A stretch of DNA of 64,000 nucleotides from JAXGXJ01 sp963816155 (GTDB lineage: Bacteria; Actinomycetota; Thermoleophilia; RBG-16-64-13), in contig CAWFJE010000006.1 in the NCBI GenBank assembly GCA_963816155.1, positions 14,050 to 78,049 of the forward strand, written 5' to 3'. Shown here piece by piece: positions 40,288 through 49,449 of this stretch. Under the pieces are notes generated by a model. That model was not told where the DNA came from, made no database searches, and saw only the letters and a program-made list of their open reading frames with translations. The position numbers and the translations under genes are program-made. Each line of letters starts with the position of its first letter. Position 1 is the first letter of the stretch.

Positions 40288-43014
40288 ATGGCCGGCAAAG
40301 CTGAGCACCTGCGACTGCGGCAGGTGAGAGAAAAGAGTGGCGACTGGCGCAAGTGGGGTCCATACCTCAGCGAGCGCCAGTGGGGCACGGTCCGCGAGGA
40401 CTACAGCGAGGGTGGTGATGCCTGGAACTACTTCACCCACGACCAGGCCCGGTCCCGCGCCTACCGCTGGGGAGAAGACGGCTTGGCCGGCATCTCCGAC
40501 AACAGGCAGCTCCTATGCTTCGCCCTCGCCCTCTGGAACGGGGTGGATCCCATCATCAAGGAACGGGCCTTCGGTCTTACGAACAGCGAAGGCAACCACG
40601 GAGAGGACGTCAAGGAGTACTACTACTACCTCGACTCGACTCCCACCCATTCGTACATGAAGTCCCTGTACAAGTACCCGCAGTCCCCCTTCCCCTACGG
40701 CGACCTCGTCGAAAAGAACGCCTCCCGCGGGCGGCAGGAACTGGAATATGAGCTCATCGACACGGGAGTCTTCGACGAGGACCGCTATTTCGACGTCTTC
40801 GTGGAGTATGCGAAAGCATCTCCCGATGATCTCCTCGTTCGGATTACGGCCCACAATCGCGGCCCCGACCCGGCGACCCTTCACCTCCTCCCCACGCTCT
40901 GGTTCCGGAATACCTGGTGGGATGCGCCCGATGGCGAGGTCATACCACACATCAAGGTCCTGCCCTCGGCGGCCGGCGCCGGGTTGCTGGAGGCTACTCA
41001 CCCCGACCTGGGTACATATCACCTGGCCTGCGACGGCGATCCCCGCTTCTTGGTGGTTGACAATGAGACCAACGAAGCACGGGTCTTCGGCACGCCCAAC
41101 CGCAGCACATACGTGAAGGACGGCATCAACGACTACCTGGTCGCAGGCGCCGATGATGCGGTCAATCCCGCGGGCGAAGGTACGAAGGCGGCTGCGCACT
41201 ATCAGGTCACCATCGCGCCGGGCGAATCAGCCGCCGTTCGTGTGCGGCTCGTCGCCGATCAGGGTGGCCCAGCAACGGCGGCACTGCCGGCCGACAAATT
41301 CGACAGGATCCTGGACGCACGCCGGACTGAGGCGGATGAGTTCTACGCTTCCCTCACACCCCCCGCAATGGGAGCGGACGAGGCCATGGTCATGCGCCAA
41401 GCCTTGGCGGGGATGCTGTGGACCAAGCAGTGTTACACGTACGACGTCAACAAATGGCTCCGGCAGCGCGATGCGGCAAAAGGGACGGGGGGGCGGTCCG
41501 GAGGCCGCAACTCCAACTGGTACCACATGGTCAACCAGGACATCATCTCCATGCCCGACAAGTGGGAATACCCCTGGTTCGCCGCCTGGGACCTCGCCTT
41601 TCACACCATCGCGTTGTCCATGGTCGACCTCGACTTCGCCAAGGAGCAGCTCGAGCTGATGCTCGATGAGAACTACCTGCACCCCAACGGCCAGATCCCG
41701 GCCTACGAGTGGGACTTCGGCGATGTGAATCCGCCCGTGCATGCTTGGGCGGCCGATTTCATCTTCAATCTGGAGCAGGAGAGCACCGGGCAGGGCGACA
41801 CGGCCTTCTTGGAGCGCCTGTTCGTGAAGTTGCTCATGACCTTCACCTGGTGGGTCAACCGCAAGGACCGCAACGGCAGCAACGTGTTCGAGGGGGGCTT
41901 CCTGGGCTTGGACAATATCGGCGTGTTCGACCGCAGCGCCCCCTTGCCCACCGGCGGGCATCTCGAGCAGGCGGACGGGACGGCCTGGATGGCCTTCTTT
42001 TGCCAGAACATGCTCTCCATCGCGGTGAAGTTGGCGCTGAACAACCCCGCCTACGAGGTGCTGGCCTGCAAGTTCTACGAGCATTTTCTGTGGATCGCGG
42101 GCGCCATGGACCGCATGGGCGAGCACGAAGACGAGATGTGGGATGAGGAGGACGGCTTCTTCTACGACCTTCTCCGCCTGCCCGACGGCTCCGCTACTCG
42201 GCTCAAGGTCCGTTCCATGGTCGGGCTGCTCTCGCTGTGTGCGAGCACCGTCTTTCCACACGAAGCCATCGAGAAGCTGCCCAAGTTCAGAGAACGAGCC
42301 CAGTGGTTCACGCAGAATAATCCTGAGCTGACCGCCAACATCGTCTCGCCTGCAGTACACAATGGCAAACATCTCCTGGCGCTCTTGGATGAGACCAAGC
42401 TGCGCAAGGTACTGGCGCGGCTTCTCGATGAGGATGAGTTCCTGAGCCCCTACGGCGTCAGATCCCTTTCTCGCTACCATCTGGAGCACCCCTACGTGGT
42501 CGACGTCGACGGACAGTCGTTCCAAGTGAGCTACCTCCCCGCCGAGTCCGACAGCGGCATGTTCGGAGGCAACTCCAACTGGCGCGGTCCCATCTGGTTC
42601 CCGACCAACGTGCTGCTGGTCCGTGCGCTCCTCAACCTCTACGCCTACTACGGAGATGAGTTCACGGTGGAGTGTCCCACCGGCTCCGGAACACAAGCCA
42701 CCCTCTTCGACGCGGCCATGGAGATCATGAAGCGCTCGTCGGCCATCTTCTTGCACGACTCCGAAGGACACCGGCCCGTCTTCGGGGAGGCGGATAAGTT
42801 CCAGAACGACCCACACTGGCGCGACTGCATCCTCTTCTACGAGTATTTCCACGGAGACAACGGGGCCGGCATAGGAGCCAGTCACCAGACCGGATGGTCG
42901 GGACTGGTCGCCCGCTTCGTGCGCATGTCTTCCACGCTCACGAAGGAGGCCGTCCTCGCGGGTGAGACCGCGAAGACACTCACCTACAGGTCTGATGAGG
43001 AGGGTGTGGGGTGA
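40288..43014 (+). CDS. Large glucosidase, GH63-like (MGH1-type) (alpha/alpha)6 protein
   Basis: A 908-residue cytoplasmic protein without signal peptide. The N-terminal domain has the pattern EDYSEGGDAWNYFTHDQARSRAYRWGEDGLAGISD typical of bacterial MGH1-type glucosidases. An (alpha/alpha)6 barrel follows with YPWFAAWDLAFH, NGQIPAYEWDFGDVNPPVHAWA and FQVSYLPAESDSGMFGGNSNWRGPIWFP, segments that line the substrate pocket in GH63 relatives. Acidic catalytic residues cannot be fixed by eye. GAAGGAG precedes ATG 40288. The stop overlaps the start of the GH13 gene by 4 nt, so both act on the same oligosaccharide, perhaps a compatible-solute glycoside or intracellular glucan. Confidence 0.88.
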   Translation: MAGKAEHLRLRQVREKSGDWRKWGPYLSERQWGTVREDYSEGGDAWNYFTHDQARSRAYRWGEDGLAGISDNRQLLCFALALWNGVDPIIKERAFGLTNSEGNHGEDVKEYYYYLDSTPTHSYMKSLYKYPQSPFPYGDLVEKNASRGRQELEYELIDTGVFDEDRYFDVFVEYAKASPDDLLVRITAHNRGPDPATLHLLPTLWFRNTWWDAPDGEVIPHIKVLPSAAGAGLLEATHPDLGTYHLACDGDPRFLVVDNETNEARVFGTPNRSTYVKDGINDYLVAGADDAVNPAGEGTKAAAHYQVTIAPGESAAVRVRLVADQGGPATAALPADKFDRILDARRTEADEFYASLTPPAMGADEAMVMRQALAGMLWTKQCYTYDVNKWLRQRDAAKGTGGRSGGRNSNWYHMVNQDIISMPDKWEYPWFAAWDLAFHTIALSMVDLDFAKEQLELMLDENYLHPNGQIPAYEWDFGDVNPPVHAWAADFIFNLEQESTGQGDTAFLERLFVKLLMTFTWWVNRKDRNGSNVFEGGFLGLDNIGVFDRSAPLPTGGHLEQADGTAWMAFFCQNMLSIAVKLALNNPAYEVLACKFYEHFLWIAGAMDRMGEHEDEMWDEEDGFFYDLLRLPDGSATRLKVRSMVGLLSLCASTVFPHEAIEKLPKFRERAQWFTQNNPELTANIVSPAVHNGKHLLALLDETKLRKVLARLLDEDEFLSPYGVRSLSRYHLEHPYVVDVDGQSFQVSYLPAESDSGMFGGNSNWRGPIWFPTNVLLVRALLNLYAYYGDEFTVECPTGSGTQATLFDAAMEIMKRSSAIFLHDSEGHRPVFGEADKFQNDPHWRDCILFYEYFHGDNGAGIGASHQTGWSGLVARFVRMSSTLTKEAVLAGETAKTLTYRSDEEGVG

Positions 43015-44570
43015 GCACGAACGGCGTACGCGAGGCTGATTTGGGAGCACGCTGCGCGGCGGGGCGGAATCCTTGTTTGTACCAGGTGAATACCCGCGTG
43101 TGGCTCGCCGAACTCTCAGAGGGGCTGGGCCGCCCCGCCACCCTCGACGACGTACCCGATGCCGATCTCGACGCCTGGGCTGCGTCAGGCTTCGACCTTG
43201 TCTACTTCCTCGGAGTCTGGCAGACCGGCGCGGCAGGGCGAGCCGTATCGCGTGCCAACCAAGAGTGGCACGAGGAATTCGAGCGGCTGCTACCCGACCT
43301 CGATGAGGAAGACATCTGCGGCTCCTGTTTTGCCGTCACCGGCTACGTGGTAGCCGAGCAACTAGGCGGCGACCAAGCCCTCGAGCGACTGCGGCGCCGT
43401 CTCAATGACCGAGGTCTCAGGCTCATCCTCGACTTCGTGCCCAATCACACTGCTCCGGACCACCCCTGGGTGGCCGAGCATACCGAATACTACGTGGTGC
43501 GGTCTGAGGAGGAACTGACCCGCGAACCTCAGAACTATGCCCGCGCGGGCGATGCGGTGTTGGCGTACGGGCGCGACCCCTACTTCGACGGATGGCCCGA
43601 CACGTTCCAACTCGACTACGGCAACCCGGCCTTGCAGGAGGCCATGCGAGCAGAGCTCCGGCGTATTTCAGACCGCTGCGACGGGGTGCGTTGCGACATG
43701 GCCATGCTCGTCCTACCCCACGTGTTCGAACGCACCTGGGGCATCAGCACAGAGCCTTTCTGGCCCAGCACCATCGAACTCGTGAAGCGAGAGCACCCGG
43801 GCTTCCTGTTCATGGCTGAGGTCTACTGGGATCTGGAATGGGAGCTGCAGCAGCAGGGCTTCGACTACACGTACGACAAGCGACTGTACGACAGACTGGT
43901 GGAGGGCGACGTCGCTCGAGTACGCGACCATCTTCGGGCCGCGCTCGACTTCCAGGAGCATTCAGCCCGCTTCCTCGAGAACCATGACGAGCCCCGGGCA
44001 GCAGCCATCTTCCCCGACGACAAGCACCTCGCGGCGGCCGTGGTCACCTTCCTGTGCCCGGGGCTGAGGTTCTTCCACCAGGGTCAGTTCGAGGGAGCCA
44101 AGCTCCGCCTCCCGGTGCACCTCTGCAGGCGCCCCCCGGAGCCGATCGACCAGGCACTGTCAGACTTCTACAGCCGCCTACTCCAGTGCCTCGAGAACCC
44201 GGCTCTGCGCGCCGGATACTGGCACCTCATCGACTGCCTCCCGGCCTGGGATGGCAACTGGACGGACGACTGCTTCGTTGCGCAGGCTTGGCGCGGCGAC
44301 GAGGGTACGCGGTTGGTAGCGGTGGTCAACTACGCCCCCAACCGCAGCCAGTGCTACCTACCACTGCCCTTCAGCGACTTGGGCGATTCACGCTGGATAC
44401 TGAAGGACATGCTGAGCACCGCCGGCTATCGTAGGGATGGGGAAGCGCTCATGTCCCCCGGGCTCTACCTCGACTTGCCCCCGTGGGGCCACCATCTCTT
44501 CGAACTCCTGTCGCTGCGCGAAGATCAGGGCGACTCTCTAGTAGCCGAGACGCCGACGGGGCCGGTCTAG
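43011..44570 (+). CDS. GH13 alpha-amylase-family enzyme
   Basis: This 519-residue intracellular TIM-barrel enzyme has all four GH13 regions: DFVPNH (141-146), GVRCDMAM with the nucleophile D229, FMAE with acid/base E270, and FLENHDE with H325-D326. A short C-terminal beta domain follows. It probably hydrolyses or transfers alpha-glucosyl units. It starts with GTG 43011 in a GTGA overlap with the glucosidase gene. Its last codons lie within a 40-nt perfect palindrome. Confidence 0.93.
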   Translation: MSTNGVREADLGARCAAGRNPCLYQVNTRVWLAELSEGLGRPATLDDVPDADLDAWAASGFDLVYFLGVWQTGAAGRAVSRANQEWHEEFERLLPDLDEEDICGSCFAVTGYVVAEQLGGDQALERLRRRLNDRGLRLILDFVPNHTAPDHPWVAEHTEYYVVRSEEELTREPQNYARAGDAVLAYGRDPYFDGWPDTFQLDYGNPALQEAMRAELRRISDRCDGVRCDMAMLVLPHVFERTWGISTEPFWPSTIELVKREHPGFLFMAEVYWDLEWELQQQGFDYTYDKRLYDRLVEGDVARVRDHLRAALDFQEHSARFLENHDEPRAAAIFPDDKHLAAAVVTFLCPGLRFFHQGQFEGAKLRLPVHLCRRPPEPIDQALSDFYSRLLQCLENPALRAGYWHLIDCLPAWDGNWTDDCFVAQAWRGDEGTRLVAVVNYAPNRSQCYLPLPFSDLGDSRWILKDMLSTAGYRRDGEALMSPGLYLDLPPWGHHLFELLSLREDQGDSLVAETPTGPV

Positions 44571-44588
44571 ACCGGCCCCGTCGGCGTC
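44549..44588. terminator. 40-nt perfect palindrome over the GH13 stop codon
   Basis: Two 20-bp arms with no loop span the last seven codons and the TAG of the GH13 gene. As a 20-bp stem it would be the operon terminator. Confidence 0.7.
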
Positions 44589-44604
44589 CGTACTGCATAG
44601 AAGG

Positions 44605-44624
44605 CCGGGCGACATGTCGCCCGG
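44605..44624. terminator. Second palindrome between convergent genes
   Basis: CCGGGCGACATGTCGCCCGG is a perfect 20-nt palindrome, 16 nt after the previous one and 15 nt before the end of the SHOCT gene, possibly the terminator for the opposite strand. Confidence 0.5.
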
Positions 44625-44639
44625 TGAGCGAAAGAACGA

Positions 44640-44984
44640 CTAGCTGAGTTTCGCCTTCTGCGCCGCGAACTCCTCATCCGTAAGATGTCCCTCTTCCTTC
44701 AGCCGGGCGAGGGTCTCCAGTTGTTGGGCGGTGCTCACAGGAGTCGATCCCTCGACGCGCTCGCTGTACTCATGAGCGGGTGGTTTGGGATGGGTGAGCA
44801 GATAGACCAACGTCCCGATGAGCGGGATGATGATGACGAACAAGAACCAGCCGGCCTTGGCCCCGCCGCTCATGTCGTGTCGGCGGAAGATGTCCCATAT
44901 GGAGAACGACCAGACCAGAAAGAGCGCTATCCAAATAAGCAGTAAGAAGAAGAAACTCAGAAAGCCCATCGTCGAAGTGTCCAT
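44640..44984 (-). CDS. PLDc_N-type membrane helices plus SHOCT domain protein
   Basis: A 114-residue product with two membrane helices in PLDc_N pattern (WDIFRRHDMSGGAKAGWFLFVIIIPLIGTLVYLL) and a C-terminal SHOCT motif (LARLKEEGHLTDEEFAAQKAKLS). Function unknown; such proteins are frequent near stress and envelope genes. GGGAGG lies 9 nt before ATG 44984. Its best relative in the window is 49021-49380. Confidence 0.82.
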   Translation of the reverse strand: MDTSTMGFLSFFFLLLIWIALFLVWSFSIWDIFRRHDMSGGAKAGWFLFVIIIPLIGTLVYLLTHPKPPAHEYSERVEGSTPVSTAQQLETLARLKEEGHLTDEEFAAQKAKLS

Positions 44985-45051
44985 GCCCAACAGCCTCCCA
45001 TTATCGCTCACAATTCTCCAGCATCATACACGTGAGATGCGCAGGCCTACT

Positions 45052-45441
45052 TCACTTGCGCGTGGGGGCTTTGATGAAAGCCACCAGCATGACGAAGTAC
45101 ATGGCAACGAGGATGATCGACCAGATGGGGTAGTAAGGCATCATGAAGAACTCGGAGATGGCCGCCACCGACGCAGCGATGATGCCCACGATGTAGCCCC
45201 AGCGCTTGGCCTGCATGGCCGCGAAACCGCCAAACACAAGTAGAGCGCCGACGATCACCCACCACCAAGCCAGTCCGGTGATATCCACAAGCATGTAGCC
45301 GTTGTAGCCCTGCAGGAGCCACTCATCTCTGAAAAGACCGGTGATACCCGCGATCAGCTTGAAAGCCCCGGCTATCATCATCAGGATCGAACCAAGCATC
45401 ACCCAGGGGGCCCACTTGCCTCCGTTCATCCTTCCCATCAT
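45052..45441 (-). CDS. DUF7144 family four-helix membrane protein, paralog A
   Basis: A 129-residue protein with four membrane helices in the DUF7144 order: IAGAFKLIAGITGLFRDEW, then YMLVDITGLAWWWVIVGALL, GGFAAMQAKRWGYIVGII, and MPYYPIWSIILVAMYFVMLVAF. Function unknown. AAGGAGGAG precedes ATG 45441. Very similar to the copy at 52962-53354 and less so to 46285-46671. Confidence 0.85.
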   Translation of the reverse strand: MMGRMNGGKWAPWVMLGSILMMIAGAFKLIAGITGLFRDEWLLQGYNGYMLVDITGLAWWWVIVGALLVFGGFAAMQAKRWGYIVGIIAASVAAISEFFMMPYYPIWSIILVAMYFVMLVAFIKAPTRK

Positions 45442-45621
45442 GTTCGCTTCTCCTCCTTGTTCATGTTCACCATCCAGATGCGCTCGCCTCATGATGACTG
45501 GAATAACGTCGCGGTACAAGCGGGCGCGCTGCGCACGAGAAGAGAGGGAGTCGCTGCGCGGAGTCGAGGTGGAGATTACCGGGCCGGAGCCGACCCTTGG
45601 AGTAACGGGGCTGGCGCCGAC

Positions 45622-46086
45622 CTATCCGCGGGCGGCGTCTTCCCTGCCTACCTGTGCGTGGCGGCCGCGCCCCTGCAGGACGATGTAGGTGCTCATGCCT
45701 GCGGCGATGCAAAGGGTAACGACGCGCACGGTCAGATTGGGGGCGATGAATATGGCAGAGAGCAGAGCCGTCGCGCCGGAGAACGCCACCAGCGCCGCCT
45801 TCATGCGTCCGGACATGCGCCGACCACCCACCATGAGGGTCACGTACCGCCCAAAGAGCCTATTGGTGGTGAGCCACGTGTGGCAGCGATCGGAACTGCG
45901 GGCATAGCAGTATGCGGCCAGAAGGAGGAACGGCGTGGTAGGCATGACCGGCAGAATCGCCCCCACTACGGCAAGTACCAGCGCAGCCGACCCACCCACG
46001 ACAAGGAGAACGCGTTTGGCGCCGTGCGCTGGTGGCGTGGCAGCGCACGTGCGGAGGTCCCCGTTCAGCCCAGAGTGGCGTCTCAT
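45622..46086 (-). CDS. YbaN/DUF454 family membrane protein
   Basis: Identified by the family core GAILPVMPTTPFLLLAAYCYARSSDRCHTWLTTNRLFG in helix 1-2, followed by two more helices. The start is uncertain: ATG 46086 gives 154 residues, near the family length. The frame opens as far as ATG 46182, but the added N-terminus looks unlike a protein. It lies between DUF7144 paralogs A and B on the same strand. Confidence 0.78.
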   Translation of the reverse strand: MRRHSGLNGDLRTCAATPPAHGAKRVLLVVGGSAALVLAVVGAILPVMPTTPFLLLAAYCYARSSDRCHTWLTTNRLFGRYVTLMVGGRRMSGRMKAALVAFSGATALLSAIFIAPNLTVRVVTLCIAAGMSTYIVLQGRGRHAQVGREDAARG

Positions 46087-46284
46087 GATGTCTTTCGTGG
46101 TCGCAAGCGGTATACCCCGGCACCTATCGGCAATCTCAAGAGAGACGTGAAATACCGACCGGGTAGTTCCCGGGACCGACATGGAACTACGCCTTGGCCG
46201 CGAGGCGGCCCGCCGTCACCCAGTCATGGCCGGCGGAGTCATGGCCGGCGGGCCGTACGGGTTGGTGAGTGGTACGAGCGACGA

Positions 46285-46671
46285 CTACCCCTTTGCCTCT
46301 TCCTCTTGCGGCGGCTGCCAGAAGATGAAGGCCAGGAGAACGAGCACGTAGACGACGATCATGATCACCGACCACGTGGGATTGACGGGCATCATGAAGA
46401 GGTGCGAGAGGATGGCAAGCGCCGCAGCCACCAGGCCAACGATCCGGCCCCACGTAGTCCCCCCCAAGGCGACGACCCCTCCAAGCAGGACAACTGCCCC
46501 CAGCACCAACAGCCATACGGCGAGGCCGCTCACATCGAAGAGGTAGTAGCCGTCATAGCCCTGCACGACGAATTCCGAGTTGAACAGACCGAAGATACCG
46601 GCGAGCAACTGGAATGCCCCCGTTATCATCATCAAAATGGACCCAAAGACCGCCCAGCCCTTCCACCACAT
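46285..46671 (-). CDS. DUF7144 family membrane protein, paralog B
   Basis: 128 residues with the same four-helix plan as paralog A (MITGAFQLLAGIFGLFNSEF, YYLFDVSGLAVWLLVLGAVV, MMPVNPTWSVIMIVVYVLVLLAF) and an acidic tail. GAGAGGTC precedes ATG 46671. It follows the YihY/BrkB gene by 16 nt and is probably co-transcribed with it and the MBL hydrolase. Confidence 0.85.
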   Translation of the reverse strand: MWWKGWAVFGSILMMITGAFQLLAGIFGLFNSEFVVQGYDGYYLFDVSGLAVWLLVLGAVVLLGGVVALGGTTWGRIVGLVAAALAILSHLFMMPVNPTWSVIMIVVYVLVLLAFIFWQPPQEEEAKG

Positions 46672-46687
46672 GTTGACCTCTCTCTTT

Positions 46688-47767
46688 CTATCCGGCTATT
46701 GTGGGATCGCCCCCGACAGTTCCCGTGCTCTCTCCGTCCGGCAGTTCGGTGATGAGGGCCGCATATGGATACGGCTCTATGACCTTTCCCCTCCACTCGT
46801 AGATCGCCTTGTTGAGCCGCACCCCAAGGAGCGTGAATAGGGCGAGGAAGTCCGCCCACACGATCAGGGCCAGAAACGCCCCCGCGGAGCCGGCGTACTT
46901 CTGGTTGCCCGCCCACACCAGGTAGGCACCGAACACGGTGCTTCCCACGGCGCACCCCACGGCCGCGGCAAGTGACCCGAGCCAACAGTCCCTCCACGAG
47001 AGACGCACATCCGGCAGTATGACGTATATGAGGAGGAGCGCCACCCAGGTCATGAGTAGGGGGAGGACCGCCTGAACGATGCTCAGCAACAACCCAGGCC
47101 CACCGAGAAGGTCCTCGAGCCAGGTGATCGTTGCGCTGAGAAAGAGCGAGCCCAGGTAAAGGACCGCGGGGACGAGTATGAACGCAAAGGCGAACATGCG
47201 AGAGAGAAAGCGCCGGAACGAGAACTCTCTCGAGCGAACGCGAACGTCCCACATGATATTGAACGACACCTGCAGCCGCATGAAAAGGCGTATCCCGGCC
47301 CAAAGAAGAAAACCGGCTCCGACCGCCCACGCGATGGTGCTCGACTTGGAGGTCTGGCTCTGGACGACGATGTCGCTTATGATCCCCGCGAGATAGGTCC
47401 CCAGGTAATCCTGAAGCCTCGCGCTCAGCTCCTGCTTTGCGGTTGCCGGACCCACGATCAGCGAGGCCACCTGCAGCGTGAGGATCACAAGCGGGCCCGC
47501 CGCGAAGAGCGCGTAGTAGGCTAGGCCGGCACTGAGCAGAGGACCGTTCCTGCGACTGTACCCCGTGTAGATCCCGAGGGCGGGGCCGACGACCGGTATC
47601 CGCTGCAAGAACTTCTTGCGAGGAACCTCGGCCGCCTTGCCGGACGGCGTCACCTCGGGTGCGGAGGCAAGACCCTCGTTCTCGCTCGTATCGCTGGCTT
47701 CGTCGTGTTCGGAGCTCACCGTGTCGACCTCGTGCGTCGCTTCTCTTGGTCCAAGCCTGTCTATCAC
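46688..47767 (-). CDS. YihY/BrkB family membrane protein, copy 1
   Basis: A 359-residue protein with an acidic cytoplasmic N-terminus (EHDEASDTSENEG), then six helices with the family signature RRNGPLLSAGLAYYALFAAGPLVILTL and VWADFLALFTLLGVRLNKAIYEWRG. The role of the family is unsettled (misnamed RNase BN). GTG 47767 overlaps the stop of the MBL gene as GTGA, implying translational coupling. A second family member is encoded at 50550-51566. Confidence 0.88.
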   Translation of the reverse strand: MIDRLGPREATHEVDTVSSEHDEASDTSENEGLASAPEVTPSGKAAEVPRKKFLQRIPVVGPALGIYTGYSRRNGPLLSAGLAYYALFAAGPLVILTLQVASLIVGPATAKQELSARLQDYLGTYLAGIISDIVVQSQTSKSSTIAWAVGAGFLLWAGIRLFMRLQVSFNIMWDVRVRSREFSFRRFLSRMFAFAFILVPAVLYLGSLFLSATITWLEDLLGGPGLLLSIVQAVLPLLMTWVALLLIYVILPDVRLSWRDCWLGSLAAAVGCAVGSTVFGAYLVWAGNQKYAGSAGAFLALIVWADFLALFTLLGVRLNKAIYEWRGKVIEPYPYAALITELPDGESTGTVGGDPTIAG

Positions 47768-48555
47768 CCCTGAAGTGTAATAGATTCTCCCGGCTGAAGC
47801 AGCACGGTGTTCACCTCGGGGGCATACTCTCCCGCGAAGCGAAGGAAGTCCTGCGGCGGGTCGGTGAGATAGCGGCCGTAGAACCACCCGGCGCCCAGAG
47901 GAAGGAAGGTGCCCCAGTGGATGGGAATGGCCATCCGAGGCCGCAGAAGCCGCAGGGCCTGCGCGGCTGTGAGGGGCGAGAGATGGTCGTCGGGCAACCG
48001 GAGCCCCCACCCCCAGATGGGTAGCAGAGCTACATCGATATCGTCTCCCAGGTCGGCCAGTCCGTCGAACAGACCGGTGTCCCCGGCAAAATAGAGCTTC
48101 TTGGACCCCTGGATCATGTAACCCACAGCCCCTGCCTTGTGTCCCCAGGGATAGCGCCTGCCGTCGTGGCGGGCGGGCGTGGCCGTCACGGTGACCTCCC
48201 CTAGGGCCGTCGTCTCGCCGGGAGCAAGTTCGGTGAGGCGGTGGAAGTGGTACCGACGCAGTATCCGACCTGCTCCGGTGGGAACGACAAGCGGTGTGTC
48301 ACCAGGAAGCAGGCGCAGCGAATGGGGATTGGCGTGGTCCAGATGGAGATGCGAGATGAGGATCGCGTCCAAGCCCTCCAGCACGCTGAGGTCGGGCTGA
48401 GCGCTGTGGCGGCGCAGTATCTGGAAGACCATGCGTAGCATGGGGTCGGTCAGCACGCGCACCCCGTCGACCGATATCTCCAGGGTGTTGTGTCCCAGGT
48501 ATGAGATGGAGGCCCCGGTCGACCCCTTACCACCTTTCACTTCTTCCTCAGACAC
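47764..48555 (-). CDS. UlaG-like MBL-fold metal-dependent hydrolase
   Basis: This 263-residue protein has the metal motif H69-L-H-L-D73-H74, TATPARHDGRRYPWG, the bridging Asp in LYFAGDTGLFDG and a late His in AIPIHWGTF. This pattern is that of UlaG/NAPE-PLD-like lactonases or phosphodiesterases. The substrate is unknown. GTG 48555 is used. Coupled to the downstream YihY/BrkB gene, which may hint at a membrane-lipid role. Confidence 0.88.
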   Translation of the reverse strand: MSEEEVKGGKGSTGASISYLGHNTLEISVDGVRVLTDPMLRMVFQILRRHSAQPDLSVLEGLDAILISHLHLDHANPHSLRLLPGDTPLVVPTGAGRILRRYHFHRLTELAPGETTALGEVTVTATPARHDGRRYPWGHKAGAVGYMIQGSKKLYFAGDTGLFDGLADLGDDIDVALLPIWGWGLRLPDDHLSPLTAAQALRLLRPRMAIPIHWGTFLPLGAGWFYGRYLTDPPQDFLRFAGEYAPEVNTVLLQPGESITLQG

Positions 48556-48632
48556 GCCCCCGCCGGTCTCCCGCTAGACATACGCCTCAAGCAGTTGCCT
48601 ACGCCGATACCCCTGTACTTCCCCAGGTAGTT

Positions 48633-48672
48633 CGGGGCGGCAGACCGGCCCACTGGCCGGTCTGCCGCCCCG
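48633..48672. terminator. 18-bp perfect hairpin
   Basis: Stem 48633-48650 with 48655-48672 around CACT, between the small membrane gene (ending at 48694) and the MBL gene start. Confidence 0.75.
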
Positions 48673-48693
48673 TCGATGCCATACGCGAGAGTG

Positions 48694-48990
48694 TTAGCTC
48701 GCGTATCCAGGCGCGCGCTGGCGGTTCTTCCACGCGCCGCCGAAATACGAGAACACATCCAGCAGGATGCCGATGACGACGAGCAGATAGTCCCATCCCC
48801 CAGCGATGCCCAAACCGCTCCTGAAGGCGATCATATAGAAGAGCGTCGTCCAAGGAGCGAATATGATGCCGACGATGGGCCAGAACGCCGTTTCAAACGC
48901 CTTCTGCCAGAAATTCCACTGAGCCAGCCACCACACGAGCACGGCAGCCCGTGGACCCAGGAACGTCATTACAGTGAGGAGACAACACAT
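48694..48990 (-). CDS. Small three-helix membrane protein, unknown function
   Basis: A 98-residue protein with three hydrophobic segments; features are FWPIVGIIFAPWTTLFYMIA and GGWDYLLVVIGILLDVFSYFGG. Such proteins are frequent in actinobacteria next to SHOCT genes, and here a SHOCT gene ends 30 nt upstream. AAGGGAG precedes ATG 48990. Confidence 0.72.
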   Translation of the reverse strand: MCCLLTVMTFLGPRAAVLVWWLAQWNFWQKAFETAFWPIVGIIFAPWTTLFYMIAFRSGLGIAGGWDYLLVVIGILLDVFSYFGGAWKNRQRAPGYAS

Positions 48991-49020
48991 GCGGACTCCC
49001 TTCGATGCTCCCGCGCGTTC

Positions 49021-49380
49021 CTAGACCATGGCCTTCCGTTTGAGTTCCTGGAACTCTTCCTCGGTGATGGCACCCGAGTCTTTGAGAGCCTGAGCCTTCG
49101 CGATCTCGTCTGCCGACGAATAGCCCGCCGCCCGCTTCTGACGCGCCTGCGCCTCGTCGATCATCTGCTTGTCTTGCTCCGTCATCTTCGGCCTGGCGAT
49201 CATGTATACCAAGGCTCCGATCAAGGGGATAAAGATGAGGAAGACCAGCCACCCAGCCTTAGCCCAGCCGCCGATGTCGTTGCGGCGGAAGATGTCGGCG
49301 AAGATGGTGATGAACAGCCAGATGTACATGAACCAGAAGAAGAACACCATCATCGACCACATTACGTCCCAAAAATCCAT
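49021..49380 (-). CDS. PLDc_N-type membrane helices plus SHOCT domain protein, second
   Basis: 119 residues, two membrane helices (ADIFRRNDIGGWAKAGWLVFLIFIPLIGALVYMIARP) and a C-terminal SHOCT motif (LKDSGAITEEEFQELKRKAMV) separated by a charged linker. Clearly paralogous to 44640-44984. AAGGGAGGGG precedes ATG 49380. Confidence 0.82.
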   Translation of the reverse strand: MDFWDVMWSMMVFFFWFMYIWLFITIFADIFRRNDIGGWAKAGWLVFLIFIPLIGALVYMIARPKMTEQDKQMIDEAQARQKRAAGYSSADEIAKAQALKDSGAITEEEFQELKRKAMV

Positions 49381-49449
49381 AGAACCCCTCCCTTTCGCTT
49401 GTGTGGTGCCGGACTGACGTCCGGCCACAACTTCACAGCACAGCCTATT

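Noticed and set aside
41227..43050. 607-codon open frame on the minus strand
   Set aside because: It lies opposite the glucosidase gene, has no family resemblance and is rich in Arg/His/Gly/Val from reverse-strand GC codons. It is a shadow of the plus-strand gene.
45457..46752. 431-codon open frame on the plus strand
   Set aside because: Its product is Arg/Gly/His-rich low-complexity sequence, opposite the YbaN and DUF7144 genes, which have clear membrane-protein patterns.
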